From Bacteroidales bacterium (lineage in GTDB: Bacteria; Bacteroidota; Bacteroidia; Bacteroidales; UBA1556), in assembly GCA_023145955.1 (NCBI GenBank), contig JAGLDA010000064.1, positions 1-6,711 on the forward strand: a DNA stretch of 6,711 nt, in the 5' to 3' direction. Under the pieces are notes generated by a model. It made no database searches, was not told the origin of the DNA, and saw only the letters and a list, made by a program, of their open reading frames with translations. How positions within the stretch are numbered: position 1 is the first letter of the stretch; every line of letters begins with the position of its first letter. The translations under genes were made by a program, and so were the position numbers. Shown here one piece after another: positions 5,453 to 6,711 of the stretch.

Positions 5453-6711
5453 ATGCTAGGAGCCAAAGAAATAAATTTAAAAGAAGTAGGTAGAGCCCTA
5501 AGTTCCTTAACTATTATTGAGGGAGTATTAATGCTTATGTCTATTCCTTTTGCTATTTATTATAATGAAGACACTTGGCCAATTACTCTATCGGCAATTA
5601 TAACCATAGGGGTAGGGCTAGTGGTTTTAGGTATTTCTGGCAAAAAAAATCAAAAGCATGTGGGCAAAAGAGAAGCCTATATGATTGTGAGTTTGGCATG
5701 GGTGGTAATTTCATTATTTGGTACTTTGCCTTATATTATTAGCGATACTATACCAAATTTTACAAATGCTTTCTTCGAGACTATATCAGGTTTTACCACT
5801 ACAGGGTCATCAGTTATTAATGATATAGAAGCTGTGCCTAAAAATATCCTTTTTTGGCGTAGTATGACGCATTGGATTGGTGGTATGGGAATTATAGTTC
5901 TTACATTAGCCATAATGCCACTTTTGGGAGTTGGCGCCTCTACTCTGTTTGCAGCTGAATCCCCTGGACCAACTACTGATAAATTGCACCAAACTATTGC
6001 AGGAACTGCAAAGCGACTTTGGTTTATTTATGTTGTGCTTACTATTGTCGAAACACTATTGCTATGGGTAGGTGAAATGAATTTTTTTGACGCTATTTGT
6101 CACTCCTTTGCAACCTTAGCTACTGGTGGTTTTTCTACCAAAAACGATAGTATAGCCCACTTTGGACCATATGTGCAATATGTTATTACTATATTTATGT
6201 TTTTGGCAGGAGTTAGTTTTACACTCCATTATTTTTTCTCTAAAGGAAAGTGGAAGAAGGTATACAATAATGAAGAATTTAGATTTTATGGATCACTAAT
6301 TATTGGTGCTACAATTATTATATTTACAATCTTGCTCTTATCAATAGAGGGTGATATTGAAACGAAGTTTAGAAACACAATTTTCCAAGTAGTATCTATT
6401 ACTACTACCACAGGATTTGTTAGTTATAATTACTTAATGTGGCCTACGGTAGCATGGTTTGTGCTAGTTCTTCTTATGTTTACAGGAGGTAGCGCTGGCT
6501 CTACTGGTGGTGGAATAAAAATGATTCGTCACTTGCTATTATTTAAAACTGCTGGGCTGCATCTTAAAAAAATGCTTCATCCTAGAGCCTTTTTTACTGT
6601 GAAATATAATGGGAAATCCGTAAAAGAGGAGGTGCTTTTTGCCGTTATGGGATTCCTGCTTTTTTATAGTATTATATTCGGAATAGGAACCTTTCTTATG
6701 ACTGCTTTAGG
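5453..6711 (+). CDS. trkH: Trk system potassium uptake protein TrkH, C-terminus outside window
   Basis: An open frame runs from the ATG at 5453 to the window end (419 full codons) and encodes the ion-conducting membrane subunit of the Trk potassium uptake system. The translation starts MLGAKEINLKEVGRAL and is strongly hydrophobic, with many predicted inner-membrane segments. The four pore repeats of the superfamily are all visible: SGFTTTGSS (112-120), TLATGGFST (221-229), SITTTTGFVS (315-324) and TGGSAGSTGGGIK (344-356). Their conserved glycines (118, 225 or 226, 321, 349) form the K+ selectivity filter. The fourth loop has Ser347 where many homologs have Cys. HWIGGMGIIVL (140-150) is another family hallmark. 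TrkH proteins are usually about 480-500 residues, so roughly 60-80 C-terminal residues are missing through truncation by the window edge. The start is 8 nt after the trkA stop with no Shine-Dalgarno; a later in-frame ATG at 5531 would remove the first helix and is less likely. Confidence 0.95.
   Translation, partial: MLGAKEINLKEVGRALSSLTIIEGVLMLMSIPFAIYYNEDTWPITLSAIITIGVGLVVLGISGKKNQKHVGKREAYMIVSLAWVVISLFGTLPYIISDTIPNFTNAFFETISGFTTTGSSVINDIEAVPKNILFWRSMTHWIGGMGIIVLTLAIMPLLGVGASTLFAAESPGPTTDKLHQTIAGTAKRLWFIYVVLTIVETLLLWVGEMNFFDAICHSFATLATGGFSTKNDSIAHFGPYVQYVITIFMFLAGVSFTLHYFFSKGKWKKVYNNEEFRFYGSLIIGATIIIFTILLLSIEGDIETKFRNTIFQVVSITTTTGFVSYNYLMWPTVAWFVLVLLMFTGGSAGSTGGGIKMIRHLLLFKTAGLHLKKMLHPRAFFTVKYNGKSVKEEVLFAVMGFLLFYSIIFGIGTFLMTAL

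Overview
The window reads as ordinary chromosomal DNA from a member of the Bacteroidota. It is AT-rich and every supported gene lies on the + strand. The reasons for this placement are: starts without Shine-Dalgarno sequences (A-rich leaders); two good matches to the Bacteroidota sigma-factor -7 element TAnnTTTG, just upstream of trpS and trkA; a lipoprotein glutaminyl cyclase of the M28 type typical of this phylum; and KMGKS rather than KMSKS in two tRNA synthetases. I cannot name the order or genus from the sequence alone.

Layout: (1) 1-211, the last 69 codons of pheS. (2) 212-362, a non-coding gap with a small hairpin that resembles a decayed intergenic repeat, and a weak hairpin plus T run. 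(3) 363-1841, cysS, complete. (4) 1876-2865, a lipoprotein glutaminyl cyclase/M28-family gene only 34 nt after cysS and probably on the same transcript. (5) 2866-2996, a gap with an imperfect dyad, a pyrimidine-rich tract and a -7 box so close to trpS that the message may be leaderless. (6) 2997-3995, trpS, complete. (7) 3996-4103, a compact gap in which a probable intrinsic terminator sits on top of the promoter region of the next operon. (8) 4104-5444, trkA, complete. (9) 5453 to the window end, trkH, missing its C-terminus and starting 8 nt after trkA.

Functionally there are two themes. Three genes charge tRNAs (Phe, Cys, Trp). A two-gene operon, trkA-trkH, encodes a potassium uptake system: TrkH is the membrane pore and TrkA the cytoplasmic nucleotide-binding gating ring. 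The cyclase would act on the N-termini of exported proteins in the envelope.

I looked for a novel system and did not find one: no CRISPR, mobile element, phage gene, toxin-antitoxin pair or unknown ORF cluster. The points worth a second look are regulatory (overlapping terminator and promoter, possible leaderless trpS, an upstream dyad) and some sequence divergence in the first nucleotide-binding half of TrkA.
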